The notes below the pieces were generated by a model. It searched no databases and was not told the origin of the DNA. It saw only the letters and a program-made list of their open reading frames with translations. This document shows positions 35,401 through 42,864 of a DNA stretch of 64,000 bases, in pieces. The number at the start of each line of letters is the position of its first letter. Within the stretch, counting starts at the first letter, position 1. Origin of the DNA: Mesorhizobium sp. M00.F.Ca.ET.216.01.1.1 (lineage in GTDB: Bacteria > Pseudomonadota > Alphaproteobacteria > Rhizobiales > Rhizobiaceae); contig NZ_SADR02000001.1 of the NCBI RefSeq assembly GCF_004010325.2, forward strand, positions 144,239 through 208,238, given 5' to 3'. Made by a program: the position numbers and the translations under genes.

Positions 35401-36718
35401 GGGTGACCGTCCGGCAAAGAATGTGTCGCTCGAAATCGACTTTGAGGCTGTCCGGGTAGGCGCCGATGTGTGTCATCCGCCCTGCCTTGCCGCGAGCGCG
35501 GCGTACGCCTTGCTTCTGGAACAGGGCGCGCAGGCTTTCTCCGATCTGGACCCTGGCGATTTCGGCGCCGATACACAGATGGATACCATGGCCGAACACC
35601 AGATAATCGCGATGCGGGCGCAACGTATCGAATTCGTTCGGCCTTTGCACGGCTTCGGCATCGAACATCGCCGAAAGCGTTGCCGGCATCACCACGGTTC
35701 CCGCTTTCACCAGGCGCTCACGCGGGGTGCCCCTAGCGATGGTCGCGTCGCGCGCGGTGTAGCGCCACGGGCCGACCCAGATCGGCTTGAAGCGCATGGC
35801 TTCCAGTATGGCCCTGTCCAGCTTTTCGGTGTCGTTGCCGGCCAAGGCCGCGTCGATGGCCTGTCGCGCTTCGGGCCGTGACAGGATCACGTCGAGGCAA
35901 TTGCCGCCGGCAAGCACATTGGTCGGAACAAAGCCGGCGATCATGCCGAGCATGACCGAATGGATGTCGGGCAGTGACAGGCGGCCCTGATCCATAAGGG
36001 AGACCAGCCTGGCCAGCGGGCGCTCATCCTTCGTCCCCCTGTCCCTGATCGCTGCAATGGAGCGGTCGATGACCTTGATCAGCCGATCGCCGGCCACCAC
36101 AGCAAGTTCGCGCGTAGTGGCATTCGCCGTCGGATCCGAAAAGAACAACGCGCTCAATGCTATCGACCAGTCGGCGAATTCGGATTCGTCGTCGATCTCG
36201 ATGCCGAAATAGTCGCGACAGATGCGTACCGGAACAATCTTCATCAGATCGGCGATCGCGTTGAAGCCTGGGCTGGCGCGGGTCATGATCTCCTGTGAAT
36301 GACGCGCGGCGATCAGCCTGACGACCGCTTCGACCTCTGCTGGCGGAAAGGCGCTCAGCACCGATGATTTCATGCGCCGGTAGTCGGCGCCGTCCTGCAT
36401 GCCGAGAATGAAGTTCGAACCCCGCGCCAGCTCGGCCATCTCCGGGCCGTAGGGCGTCTCGAATTCGTCACCGCGTTCTAGTATGTCGCGAACGTCGGCG
36501 TTCCTGGTGACGAGCAGGAAATTTCCTATGGCGAGGTTCGGCCAAAACCGGCGCAGCAGAGCCAGCAGCCAGCGAGGATCTTCGAGAAAGAAGCCGGCGA
36601 TGCGCGCCGCAAAACCTTTGGAACGGAGTCGTCCGAGATCGAATGGCGGCATTTCCGATAGCGGACGCTGGCTTTTCTGGGCCTTGCGAAGGGCATCGAA
36701 ATACTTGATCCTGATCAT
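32489..36718 (-). CDS. Cytochrome P450 - membrane - DyP-type peroxidase fusion
   Basis: A 1409-aa two-haem fusion. The P450 half (about 1-430) has ExxR (Glu306-Arg309) and the haem loop FGHGIHLCIG (Cys382). The I-helix reads AGFVPTN (261-267): the usual acid and Thr are Val and Pro, as in peroxide-using or hydroperoxide-rearranging P450s. Two membrane helices (about 646-672, 684-714) follow. The DyP half (about 930-1409) has the GxxDG motif GFVDG (Asp1110), the distal-side block GSFLVVRQ, and the proximal His1275 in GAHIRRSNPR. Two related segments starting TIHFA (482 and 789) lie between. Both haem domains should face the cytoplasm. A perfect Crp-type site lies 79 bases upstream. Confidence 0.88.
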   Translation of the reverse strand: MIRIKYFDALRKAQKSQRPLSEMPPFDLGRLRSKGFAARIAGFFLEDPRWLLALLRRFWPNLAIGNFLLVTRNADVRDILERGDEFETPYGPEMAELARGSNFILGMQDGADYRRMKSSVLSAFPPAEVEAVVRLIAARHSQEIMTRASPGFNAIADLMKIVPVRICRDYFGIEIDDESEFADWSIALSALFFSDPTANATTRELAVVAGDRLIKVIDRSIAAIRDRGTKDERPLARLVSLMDQGRLSLPDIHSVMLGMIAGFVPTNVLAGGNCLDVILSRPEARQAIDAALAGNDTEKLDRAILEAMRFKPIWVGPWRYTARDATIARGTPRERLVKAGTVVMPATLSAMFDAEAVQRPNEFDTLRPHRDYLVFGHGIHLCIGAEIARVQIGESLRALFQKQGVRRARGKAGRMTHIGAYPDSLKVDFERHILCRTVTHSMVTVVCPVTQAASLDAIRDKIAGLGNPASEEICTALDAAGTIHFASLAVVATGEMDDASGHERGALVLEISGDGSTDDVINAVTHAIGHRLRPIFKDVCGLRDRGALDDFLRTHNVDISPSFGSNAGLVFSGTPGHSVQRILAEAELAEAVRAEVERPRAANVGAAKVLDEARQHVQSSGKFGWAFEPAESLLERPPGKWWRAITATLLAPPMLVGVAVLVLACWRMTYVLVFGNPAGVTFGNIAIAGTALLLSVLGLLALAALFLGLCFLALRRLEDVDRPHNTPVDLGALDKILAHEDRAAQNHLTAVSTMKVGTLRRLALRLSFYLISISAQQMFKPGFLATINTIHFARWVLLPGTNKLMFFSNYGGSWESYLEDFIAKASAGLTGVWSNTEGYPRTRWLFLDGARDGDRFKRWARRQQIPTLFWYSAYPGLNTLRIRANSRIRRGIATATGNEARDWLSLFGSLPRPRATAAAATSLAAPAASTVEQLETGEIQSVFFGPFGSLGHAHMLAIAVPENLSRTRRKAWLEFIAERTSFGDGVPPARAMTVAFGPDGLRRLGLDGGVDGDPLNTFPVAFRHGMGNPERSRILDDLGESKPDKWQWGSPQKPVDAVIVCYAESPEILKAEIGTMKRKATAAGMKLVAELPLAVKREGRRAVEHFGFVDGVSQPVVRGTARANSGDAPMHLVAPGEFLFGYRDEHGFYPASPSVQASLDRAGILSAVRRNRQISGQPPPPHDFGRNGSFLVVRQFQQHVETFHDYCKAAAEQAAREAHDPAITPRWIAAKMLGRWPDGTSLVRNPDGRPGRSADNDFAFGVEDPQGHRCPLGAHIRRSNPRDSLGEDRETQITIGKRHRIVRVGRTYEKRGRKGATVERGLLFMCLNADIERQYEFIQQTWVSSTSFQGLVAEKDPTIGSRDGDGRFTIPSWEHVTVLKGIPQFVTTRGGGYFFMPSRSALNYLISRL

Positions 36719-36796
36719 GCGCGTTCAAGCCCCCCGGCTGTCCACGTCATTGCGATGCCGGCTAGATATGGCCTAGGTTTGCATCGGTTCCGCGTA

Positions 36797-36812
36797 TGTG
36801 AGTTTTTTCACA
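36797..36812. promoter_or_regulatory. Perfect Crp-type operator upstream of the P450-peroxidase gene
   Basis: TGTGA (36797-36801), GTTTTT, TCACA (36808-36812). It sits in the 133-bp gap between the cyclase stop and the P450 start, 79 bases before the latter. This distance suits a Crp-activated promoter with a short leader. Confidence 0.75.
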
Positions 36813-36851
36813 GTTATCGGTGTTCGGCCATCTCGATCATGCTGCGATCGC

Positions 36852-38627
36852 TCATTTGGCCAACTCGAAATTGGCGATGAGGAATTCGTTTGCCGCCTTG
36901 TCTACGAAGGGTATCCAGCGAACCCGCTGTTCGGAGAAATCCGGGTGCCTGGTCGCAAAAATGGCCAGCTCCCGCTCGGCTTCGTCCTTCCGGCCGCTCC
37001 TCATCAACGCGCCGATCTTCAAGAACCTGGCGTAGAAATAGCCAGGGGACAGGTTGAGCGAACGGTCAGCGGCGGCGATTACGGATGACCAGTCCTCGAC
37101 GAAATTGTAGGCCGCCGCCAATTCCCCCAGATTGTGGAACCGGTAGAGGTCGAAGGGGCTCAAGCGCTCGGTATCGAGAAAAAACGGTATCGCAGCAGCG
37201 GCATTGCCAAGCAACAGGTGCGCGCTGCCCATCGCCGAGCGTGCAAAGGCAAAGCTCGGATTGATGTGGATCGCTTCCTCAAGATGTTCGACCGCGGATC
37301 TCGGCTCTCCCCGCATGATATCGACAACGCCGAGATGGGCGTGCGGGCGCGCATCCAGACTGTCCATCAGCAGCGCCTTGCACGCGAACTGCTCGACCTT
37401 GTTCAAATCGTCGCTGTCGCCGAAACGCAGCCACGCTCGCCAGAAATACCACCATGCCAGTTCGTTCAGCACCGCGCTCGAATTCGGATCTTCGCGGTAG
37501 GCCTTTTCGAAGAATTCGAGCGCAGTCTCGGTGTCGCCGCGCGTGCGACGGTTCATGTGCCAGCGCCCGCGCCGCACCAATTGCCAAGTTTCAAGGCTTT
37601 CCCACGGCACCTGGAAGGTCCGCGCCTGCTCGGCCCGGTCGACCTCCTTGTCGAGCATCGAAACGATCTCGCTGCCGATCTGGTCGCGCAGATTGAATAT
37701 GTCGACCAGGTCGCGGTCAAACCGCTGCGACCAGACCAGCCGCCCGTTGGACGCATCGGCAAGCGACGTGTTCAGACGGATTTTTCCACCGTTACGCATC
37801 AACGTACCGCTGACGAGATATCGCGCACCAAGTGCGTTGCCGATCACCCGCGTGCCGAGGGTATCGTCGCGAAACTGGAAGCTCGAGCTCTTGGCGATCA
37901 CCGAGAGCCATCGGGTATTGGAAAGGCCGTAGATGATGTCCTCGGCGATGCCGTCCGCCATGTAGCCGACGTCGCGCTCGCCTCCGTCGCCCCCGAACGG
38001 CAGCACGGCGATCGCAGGCGGACCTTTGGGGGATGGCTTCTGCTGACCATGGATTTGTGGAATGGCCGCCAGCGATGCCGTCGGCGACGAAGAACCATTG
38101 CTGCTGCGGCCGGCGATCAGAACGCGCACCGGCAGAGCGATGTTCTTCAGCATGAATTCGCCAAGGTCAGTGAATTCAGCGGTCGTCTTGTCCTTCACAT
38201 GGTGCCATGTCGTCTCCGAAATGGCCAAACCATCGTGCGGGGCAAATTCTTGGATCCTGGCGGCGATATTGACGTCATCGCCATAAAGCCGGCCTCCGCG
38301 AACGATGACGTCGCCGGTGTTGATGCCGGCGCGAAAGGGCATGCGCATATCCTCGGCGACCGATTGATTGAGCGCGAGGATGCGGCCCTGGAAATCGAAG
38401 GCCGCACGCAGTGCTTCGATCGGATTGCCGAATTCGGCCATGATGCTGTCGCCGGCATCGCCGAAAGTCCGGCCGCCGAATGCGCCACAGCTATCGACGA
38501 TAATATCACGCCGCTCTTCGAATGCGGCCACGGCGGATTCGTCGTCGATACCCATAAACCGCGAAAATCCAGCGGCATCGATGGAAATGATTGTCGCCAG
38601 CTGACGGGTGTAGTTCCGTTCAGCCAT
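36852..38627 (-). CDS. Class III adenylate/guanylate cyclase with TolB-like and TPR domains
   Basis: A 591-aa cyclase. The catalytic domain (about 1-170) has both metal-binding aspartates (Asp17 in ISIDAAGFS, Asp60 in AGDSIMAEF) and the transition-state Asn120/Arg124 (GDDVNIAAR). The canonical adenine-selecting lysine position is Gly56, as in many rhizobial relatives, so cAMP versus cGMP is open. Next comes the TolB-like segment IAVLPFGGDGG ... MADGIAEDIIYGLS ... RYLVSGTL (about 200-330), then TPR-like helices (about 350-580). I chose ATG 38627 over the TTG at 38633. It lies directly upstream of the P450 gene, on the same strand. Confidence 0.88.
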   Translation of the reverse strand: MAERNYTRQLATIISIDAAGFSRFMGIDDESAVAAFEERRDIIVDSCGAFGGRTFGDAGDSIMAEFGNPIEALRAAFDFQGRILALNQSVAEDMRMPFRAGINTGDVIVRGGRLYGDDVNIAARIQEFAPHDGLAISETTWHHVKDKTTAEFTDLGEFMLKNIALPVRVLIAGRSSNGSSSPTASLAAIPQIHGQQKPSPKGPPAIAVLPFGGDGGERDVGYMADGIAEDIIYGLSNTRWLSVIAKSSSFQFRDDTLGTRVIGNALGARYLVSGTLMRNGGKIRLNTSLADASNGRLVWSQRFDRDLVDIFNLRDQIGSEIVSMLDKEVDRAEQARTFQVPWESLETWQLVRRGRWHMNRRTRGDTETALEFFEKAYREDPNSSAVLNELAWWYFWRAWLRFGDSDDLNKVEQFACKALLMDSLDARPHAHLGVVDIMRGEPRSAVEHLEEAIHINPSFAFARSAMGSAHLLLGNAAAAIPFFLDTERLSPFDLYRFHNLGELAAAYNFVEDWSSVIAAADRSLNLSPGYFYARFLKIGALMRSGRKDEAERELAIFATRHPDFSEQRVRWIPFVDKAANEFLIANFELAK

Positions 38628-39003
38628 GTTCAAGCCCTAGCCCCTTCTGGTTCTGGTCCAGCACAGGCGACTACCCGTTCTTGAACACTTCGCCGCTTTG
38701 CTGACAGAAAACTCCCGTCAGGTTGGCACCCCGCCAGAACGCGAAGTTTAGCAGGGTCTTGGAGAAACCTCTACCACGATCAATCGGTCCAGCCGATTAC
38801 TCGGAGGTCGTCGCAACGGCCACACTAGCTGCTGGTTAGAGGAGGTGCCGAAGACGCGTTTGCTATTGGAATTCAATGATTTTTGCGCAGTTCTGTCGAA
38901 ACGCCTGGAAGTAAGGAACAGGCTGCGCCTTGGCGCAGTGGAACAAACGCGCATGGAAGCGAGTTTTTACCCAGTCCACGCCGACATCGGATGAGGAACA
39001 GGT
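38628..39003. other. 376-bp intergenic region
   Basis: No gene seen. It contains the CTGCGCC dyad (38923-38938) flanked on both sides by GGAACA, and a GGAAC followed after 17 bases by AGTT (38941-38966), a partial match to the general-stress EcfG promoter pattern GGAAC-N16/17-CGTT. Confidence 0.5.
38923..38938. repeat. Perfect hairpin CTGCGCC-TT-GGCGCAG
   Basis: Seven-base arms with a two-base loop, bracketed by direct GGAACA copies, about 65 bases upstream of the PepSY-like gene. It may be an operator or a leader hairpin. Confidence 0.45.
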
Positions 39004-39261
39004 ATGCGTACTGTTGTTTTGGCGGCCAGTGTTGCAGCGTTTCTCATCGGCGGATCAGCTTTTGCCGCTGATGAAGAGCCGCCGCCGGTGCCAAATGCCA
39101 AGAAGCTGTCTGAGATCATCGCCAAGGTCGAGCAACGCCCCGACTTTCGCTACGTGAAAGAGGTCGATTGGGATAGCGGCGCCTACACCGTGACCTACTA
39201 CACGACCGACAAGGCGAAAGTCGAAATCACCTACGACCCGGTGAAGGCCGAGCCGAAATAA
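39004..39261 (+). CDS. Small PepSY-like periplasmic protein
   Basis: An 85-aa exported protein with signal peptide MRTVVLAASVAAFLIGGSAFA and a single short alpha/beta domain: KKLSEIIAKVEQRPDFRYVKEVDWDSG followed by YTVTYYTTDKAKVEITYDP (both described in part). The helix-then-two-strand pattern and VDWDSGAYTVTYYT fit PepSY-type domains, often seen as small periplasmic inhibitors or ligand binders. The ATG follows GATGAGGAACAGGT. A partial EcfG-like promoter upstream hints at stress control. It is monocistronic. Confidence 0.7.
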   Translation: MRTVVLAASVAAFLIGGSAFAADEEPPPVPNAKKLSEIIAKVEQRPDFRYVKEVDWDSGAYTVTYYTTDKAKVEITYDPVKAEPK

Positions 39262-39414
39262 CAGCGCTGCCACCGCATCGATCCCGCCCGTCAAGACACT
39301 GGCCGCCTGATATCGCAAGGCTTCGGCTTCCAGGTGCATTTCCACATACCTTGCGTGATACAGCTTTGATGGCTGACTGCGGTTGTAGCGCCGCGCTTTT
39401 GCGCGTAATCCCAA

Positions 39415-39438
39415 GCGAAAATCGGAATCGATTTTCGC
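39415..39438. repeat. Intergenic palindrome, rhizobial type (copy B)
   Basis: Arms GCGAAAATCG (39415-39424) and CGATTTTCGC (39429-39438) around GAAT, with partially complementary GCGC-rich flanks. Same core as copy A at 8078-8101. Confidence 0.75.
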
Positions 39439-39477
39439 GGGTCATGCGCGATGGTTGCGAGGCATGGGTGCACGACG

Positions 39478-39948
39478 ATGGCAAGGCACGTATTGAAACG
39501 CGTCCTGATGATGCTCACCGGCTATCTGGTTGCCGTGCTGGTCGGGCTGATCGCGGTGGTGGCGATCTATGCGGCACTCAGTGCGCTGCCCGGCGCACCG
39601 GGATATTTCGACGTGATGGGCGTTACTCCGATCGCGGCGCTGGTGGTGCCGCCGCTCGGCATGTTCATCTATTTCCTGACGATCGTGCTGACCGGCCTGC
39701 AAACGCTCGTCTTCGCACTGATTGCCGAATTCTTTTCGCTGCGCAATTTCCTGCTGCACATGCTTTTCAGCGCCGCGGCGTTAGCTGCCGGCTTTGCCCT
39801 GATCTGGCCGGCTGCGCCGGAGGATCCCGAACGCTGGCCCGATATCGGCATCATCGCCGCCGCCGGTCTCATCGCGGGTCTGGTCTATTGGCTGATCGCG
39901 GGGCGGGACGCCGGATTCCGGCGTCCGCTTCTCATTGCTAGAATTTAG
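39478..39948 (+). CDS. Uncharacterised four-helix inner-membrane protein
   Basis: About 156 aa from the ATG at 39478 (MARHVLKRVLMMLTGYL); an earlier Met at 39451 adds nine residues and overlaps the repeat-containing leader. Four hydrophobic segments are evident (near 11-35, 50-85, 90-112, 128-148), with a conserved-looking AEFFSLRNFLLHM loop. I do not recognise the family. Its stop codon overlaps that of the convergent L,D-transpeptidase gene. Confidence 0.65.
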   Translation: MARHVLKRVLMMLTGYLVAVLVGLIAVVAIYAALSALPGAPGYFDVMGVTPIAALVVPPLGMFIYFLTIVLTGLQTLVFALIAEFFSLRNFLLHMLFSAAALAAGFALIWPAAPEDPERWPDIGIIAAAGLIAGLVYWLIAGRDAGFRRPLLIARI

Positions 39949-41831
39949 GTCGATGGCGAGCGCATCGCCTCGGTCGCGGCAAGCGCCTGCTGAAGCTTTG
40001 TGTCCCGATCGTAGACGTCGTCGAAGTATTCGACCTTGCCGGACATGTCAGGCCAGGCCGTGAAATAGGCGACATAGACCGGGATCGTACGCGTCACATT
40101 CTCGGTCGAATGTCCATGCTTCAACTTTTCCGCGATATAATCGACCGAGGTGCCGAGCACGGCCGCTGCCATGCCGCGCGGATCCTGCAGGCGAACGCAG
40201 CCGTGGCTGAGAGCTCGCATGTCACGCTCGAAAAACGACTTCTGCGGCGTGTCATGCATGTAGATGGCGTGCTTGTTGGGGAACAGGATCTTCAGTTCGC
40301 CCAGCGCATTGGCCTCGCTCGGCTGCTGGCGCACGCTATAGGGTATCTTCGCACCGTAAGCACCCCAGTCGACCGCCGACGAGGGAATGCGCTTGCCGCG
40401 CGAATCGGTCACCTCGTAGCCGGCGCGGTCGAGATAGCCCGGATCGCTGCGCAGCCGGGGCAGCATCTCATTGACGATGATCGATTGCGGCACGCCCCAA
40501 TAGGGGTGGAAATCGACCTGCTCGATTTGGTCATAGAAGAAGGCGGTCTGGTTGGTGGTTCTGCCGATGACGGCGCGGGTCTTCAACTTCTCCTCGCCAT
40601 TGTCGATATAGCTTGCCGTGAACGCCGGCTGGTTGATGAAGACGCGCGGACTGCCGAGATCGGATGGCAACCAGCGCAGCTCTTCAAGCGCGACCTGCAC
40701 TTTCTGAATCTTGTCGGCTTTGGACGTGCCGGCCAGCGATGCAACCGTGCGTGGCCCGATGACGCCGTCGCCTTTCATGCCGGCCCTCTTCTGCACCGCC
40801 TTGATCACAGGCAACAGCTCCGGATCATAGACCTCGCTGGTACCGAGCCTGGCCAGGGTTTCGCCATAGTCGCCGCCCGTTTCGTCGTCGAGATTGCGTG
40901 CGATAAGCGTCAAAAGCTTCGGCAGTTCAGGACTGGTCTCGCCGGGCTTCAGCAACAGCTTGGGATCGACGACGATTTCGTTTTCCGCGCTGGCCTGGAG
41001 CGCTTCCAGTTCGACGCGCAGCGCCTGGTATTCCGGGTTCTGCGGATGCCGCGATTCGAGATAGGTGCGCACTTGCTGGGTGTGCGCCAGCGTTTTTAGA
41101 GCGCCTTCCATGTCGAGCGGCTTGGGCGGAAAATCATAGTAGCCGGTCATGCGATTGGGATCGACGCGGCCGCTCTGTGCGTCGTGGGCGTAGCGCAGGA
41201 CGCGCGCCGACAGCGCCATTTCAAAGCGGACGAGCTCTTTCAGACGTTCGTCGGGACTGGCGGTCGATACGCCGGCGACCGGCACTTCGACCGTATAGTC
41301 GGCCGGCGCCAGCCCATAGCTTGCCGCTTCGCCGAGCACCCGCACCGCATCCTGCGCGCGAATGTTGGGGCCGGTCCCGGTCACCCAGATGAAATCCGGA
41401 TTGGCCGAGTAATAGGCGATCAACGCCTTGGCAATGTTAGGTTCGGCATAGAACTCATAGTCGCCGAGCCCGGCAATCGCTTCGCGGAAGGCGTTGCTGG
41501 TGAGCGACGGCACAAAGGCAGCGTCCTGCGGGGTCGCCGGCTGTGGTGCTGCCATCAGCGCCGTGAAATCGACGCGCACCAGCCGGTCGGCCTTGTACGT
41601 GTAATAAGATGGGCCGCTGATCCTGGCACCGCCGCCGCCATTGGCCGGCACATCTGGTCTCGCCCTGTACTTCGGCGGCGGGGGGAAGTCGCCTTGCGGC
41701 GCGTGCCTGATACCGCCGCCGAAAAGCATCTCGAACAGCCCCTGCGCGCCTGCCTGCGGCACACCGAAGGCCAGCGTTGCCGCGACCGCAGCAAGCGGCA
41801 GCAGAGTTGCTCTGTTTCCGAGGAACTTCAT
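39945..41831 (-). CDS. L,D-transpeptidase, YcbB/LdtD type
   Basis: A 628-aa periplasmic enzyme that makes 3-3 peptidoglycan cross-links or anchors proteins to the wall. A signal peptide (about 1-29) is followed by an scaffold domain, a peptidoglycan-binding helix bundle (KRAGMKGDGVIGPRTVASL, about 340-360) and a C-terminal YkuD domain. The catalytic motif is SHGCVRLQDPRGMA, Cys near residue 544, preceded by the HDTP histidine. The length matches the YcbB branch. Such enzymes matter in rhizobia, which rely on L,D cross-links. Confidence 0.92.
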   Translation of the reverse strand: MKFLGNRATLLPLAAVAATLAFGVPQAGAQGLFEMLFGGGIRHAPQGDFPPPPKYRARPDVPANGGGGARISGPSYYTYKADRLVRVDFTALMAAPQPATPQDAAFVPSLTSNAFREAIAGLGDYEFYAEPNIAKALIAYYSANPDFIWVTGTGPNIRAQDAVRVLGEAASYGLAPADYTVEVPVAGVSTASPDERLKELVRFEMALSARVLRYAHDAQSGRVDPNRMTGYYDFPPKPLDMEGALKTLAHTQQVRTYLESRHPQNPEYQALRVELEALQASAENEIVVDPKLLLKPGETSPELPKLLTLIARNLDDETGGDYGETLARLGTSEVYDPELLPVIKAVQKRAGMKGDGVIGPRTVASLAGTSKADKIQKVQVALEELRWLPSDLGSPRVFINQPAFTASYIDNGEEKLKTRAVIGRTTNQTAFFYDQIEQVDFHPYWGVPQSIIVNEMLPRLRSDPGYLDRAGYEVTDSRGKRIPSSAVDWGAYGAKIPYSVRQQPSEANALGELKILFPNKHAIYMHDTPQKSFFERDMRALSHGCVRLQDPRGMAAAVLGTSVDYIAEKLKHGHSTENVTRTIPVYVAYFTAWPDMSGKVEYFDDVYDRDTKLQQALAATEAMRSPST

Positions 41832-42044
41832 GAATCACCCGCTCCGGTTGCAACCGGTTCCCGTTCCGCGCCGCTAGACGGTCTTGCCCACCACATGGCG
41901 GATGTAAGGCGCGACCATACTGATTCATACCGATTTCGTTAAGCTTCCATAAATTTCGCGGGGGTCTGTTGCAGAACGGTTTCACAAGACCGTTACGGCC
42001 GGGGCGAATTTTGGTCCGCTCCGCCCGTAAAAGGGAGCGACGTG

Positions 42045-42773
42045 TCAGGCGTTGGCGCCACCATCGATTGTCAGCGCGGCGCCGGTCACGAATCGCCCTT
42101 CGGGACCGGCAAGCCAAGCGACCATGCCGGCGATCTCTTCGGCCTTGCCGAAGCGAGGCGTCGCCATCTTCTGGCGCTGGTGTTCGGCATGCGGGCCGGT
42201 TGCCGGGTTCATATCGGTATCGGTCGAGCCGGGATGAACGACGTTGGCGGTGATGCCGCGCGAACCGAGATCGCGCGCCAATGCCTTGGTCAAGCCGACC
42301 AGCGCCGCCTTGCTGGTCGAATAGGCGCTGAGGCTGGTGTCGGTGACACGCTCCGCCAGATTGCTGCCGATCGAGATGATCCTGCCGCCCTCGCCCATAT
42401 GCGCTGCGGCCGCCTTCGAAGCAACGAACGGGGCTCGGAGATTGACCTCCATGGTTCCATCGAAGTCGGCGAGCGACAGAGTATCAATCGGCGCGGCGCG
42501 CCAGATGCCGGCGCTGTTGACGAGGATGTCGAGCCGCCCGAAGGCCCTCACTGCGTCAGCGACAGCCCTTTCGATGGCGGTGGCGTGGCGGTTGTCGGCC
42601 TTGATGGCAATGGCATGGCCCCCAGTTGCCTCGATTTCCCCGCCGACCATGCGGGCCTGGTGCTCACTGCTGCTGGTGCCATCGGCCGCGAGCCTTCGTG
42701 CAATCGCCGCACCAATGCCGCGGCTGCCGCCGGTGACCAGCGCGGCCTTGCCGTTCAAACTGTTGGATGACAT
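42045..42773 (-). CDS. Short-chain dehydrogenase/reductase, FabG-like
   Basis: A 242-aa classical SDR. It has the cofactor motif TGGSRGIG (about 14-21), NSAG (near 86), catalytic Ser-Tyr-Lys (SIGSN ... YSTSK, about 139-157), and C-terminal VTGAALTIDGG. One oddity: after RRLAADG the expected second beta-strand (a V-x-V-x-Y type segment) is missing, leaving DGTSSSEHQAR, about six to seven residues short, so NADP(H) binding may be altered. It is divergent from the TetR gene and presumably its target. Confidence 0.85.
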   Translation of the reverse strand: MSSNSLNGKAALVTGGSRGIGAAIARRLAADGTSSSEHQARMVGGEIEATGGHAIAIKADNRHATAIERAVADAVRAFGRLDILVNSAGIWRAAPIDTLSLADFDGTMEVNLRAPFVASKAAAAHMGEGGRIISIGSNLAERVTDTSLSAYSTSKAALVGLTKALARDLGSRGITANVVHPGSTDTDMNPATGPHAEHQRQKMATPRFGKAEEIAGMVAWLAGPEGRFVTGAALTIDGGANA

Positions 42774-42794
42774 TCATTTCTCCGTTTTTGTAAC

Positions 42795-42855
42795 GATCAA
42801 TACATAAATATCTGCCAGCCTTGCCCGAGGGCGTCAACTGATTTATGTATCAATC
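42795..42855. promoter_or_regulatory. Paired TetR operators between the SDR and TetR genes
   Basis: Two 15-base elements in opposite orientation: GATCAATACATAAAT (42795-42809) and ATTTATGTATCAATC (42841-42855), matching at 13 of 15 positions when one is reversed. Each also holds a smaller dyad such as TGAT-TTATGT-ATCA. The position in a 91-bp divergent gap is classic for TetR autoregulation. Confidence 0.75.
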
Positions 42856-42864
42856 AACACAGAA

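Noticed and set aside
25996..39000. A bounded integrative element
   Set aside because: No integrase, no repeated tRNA 3' end in the window and no base-composition break obvious by eye.
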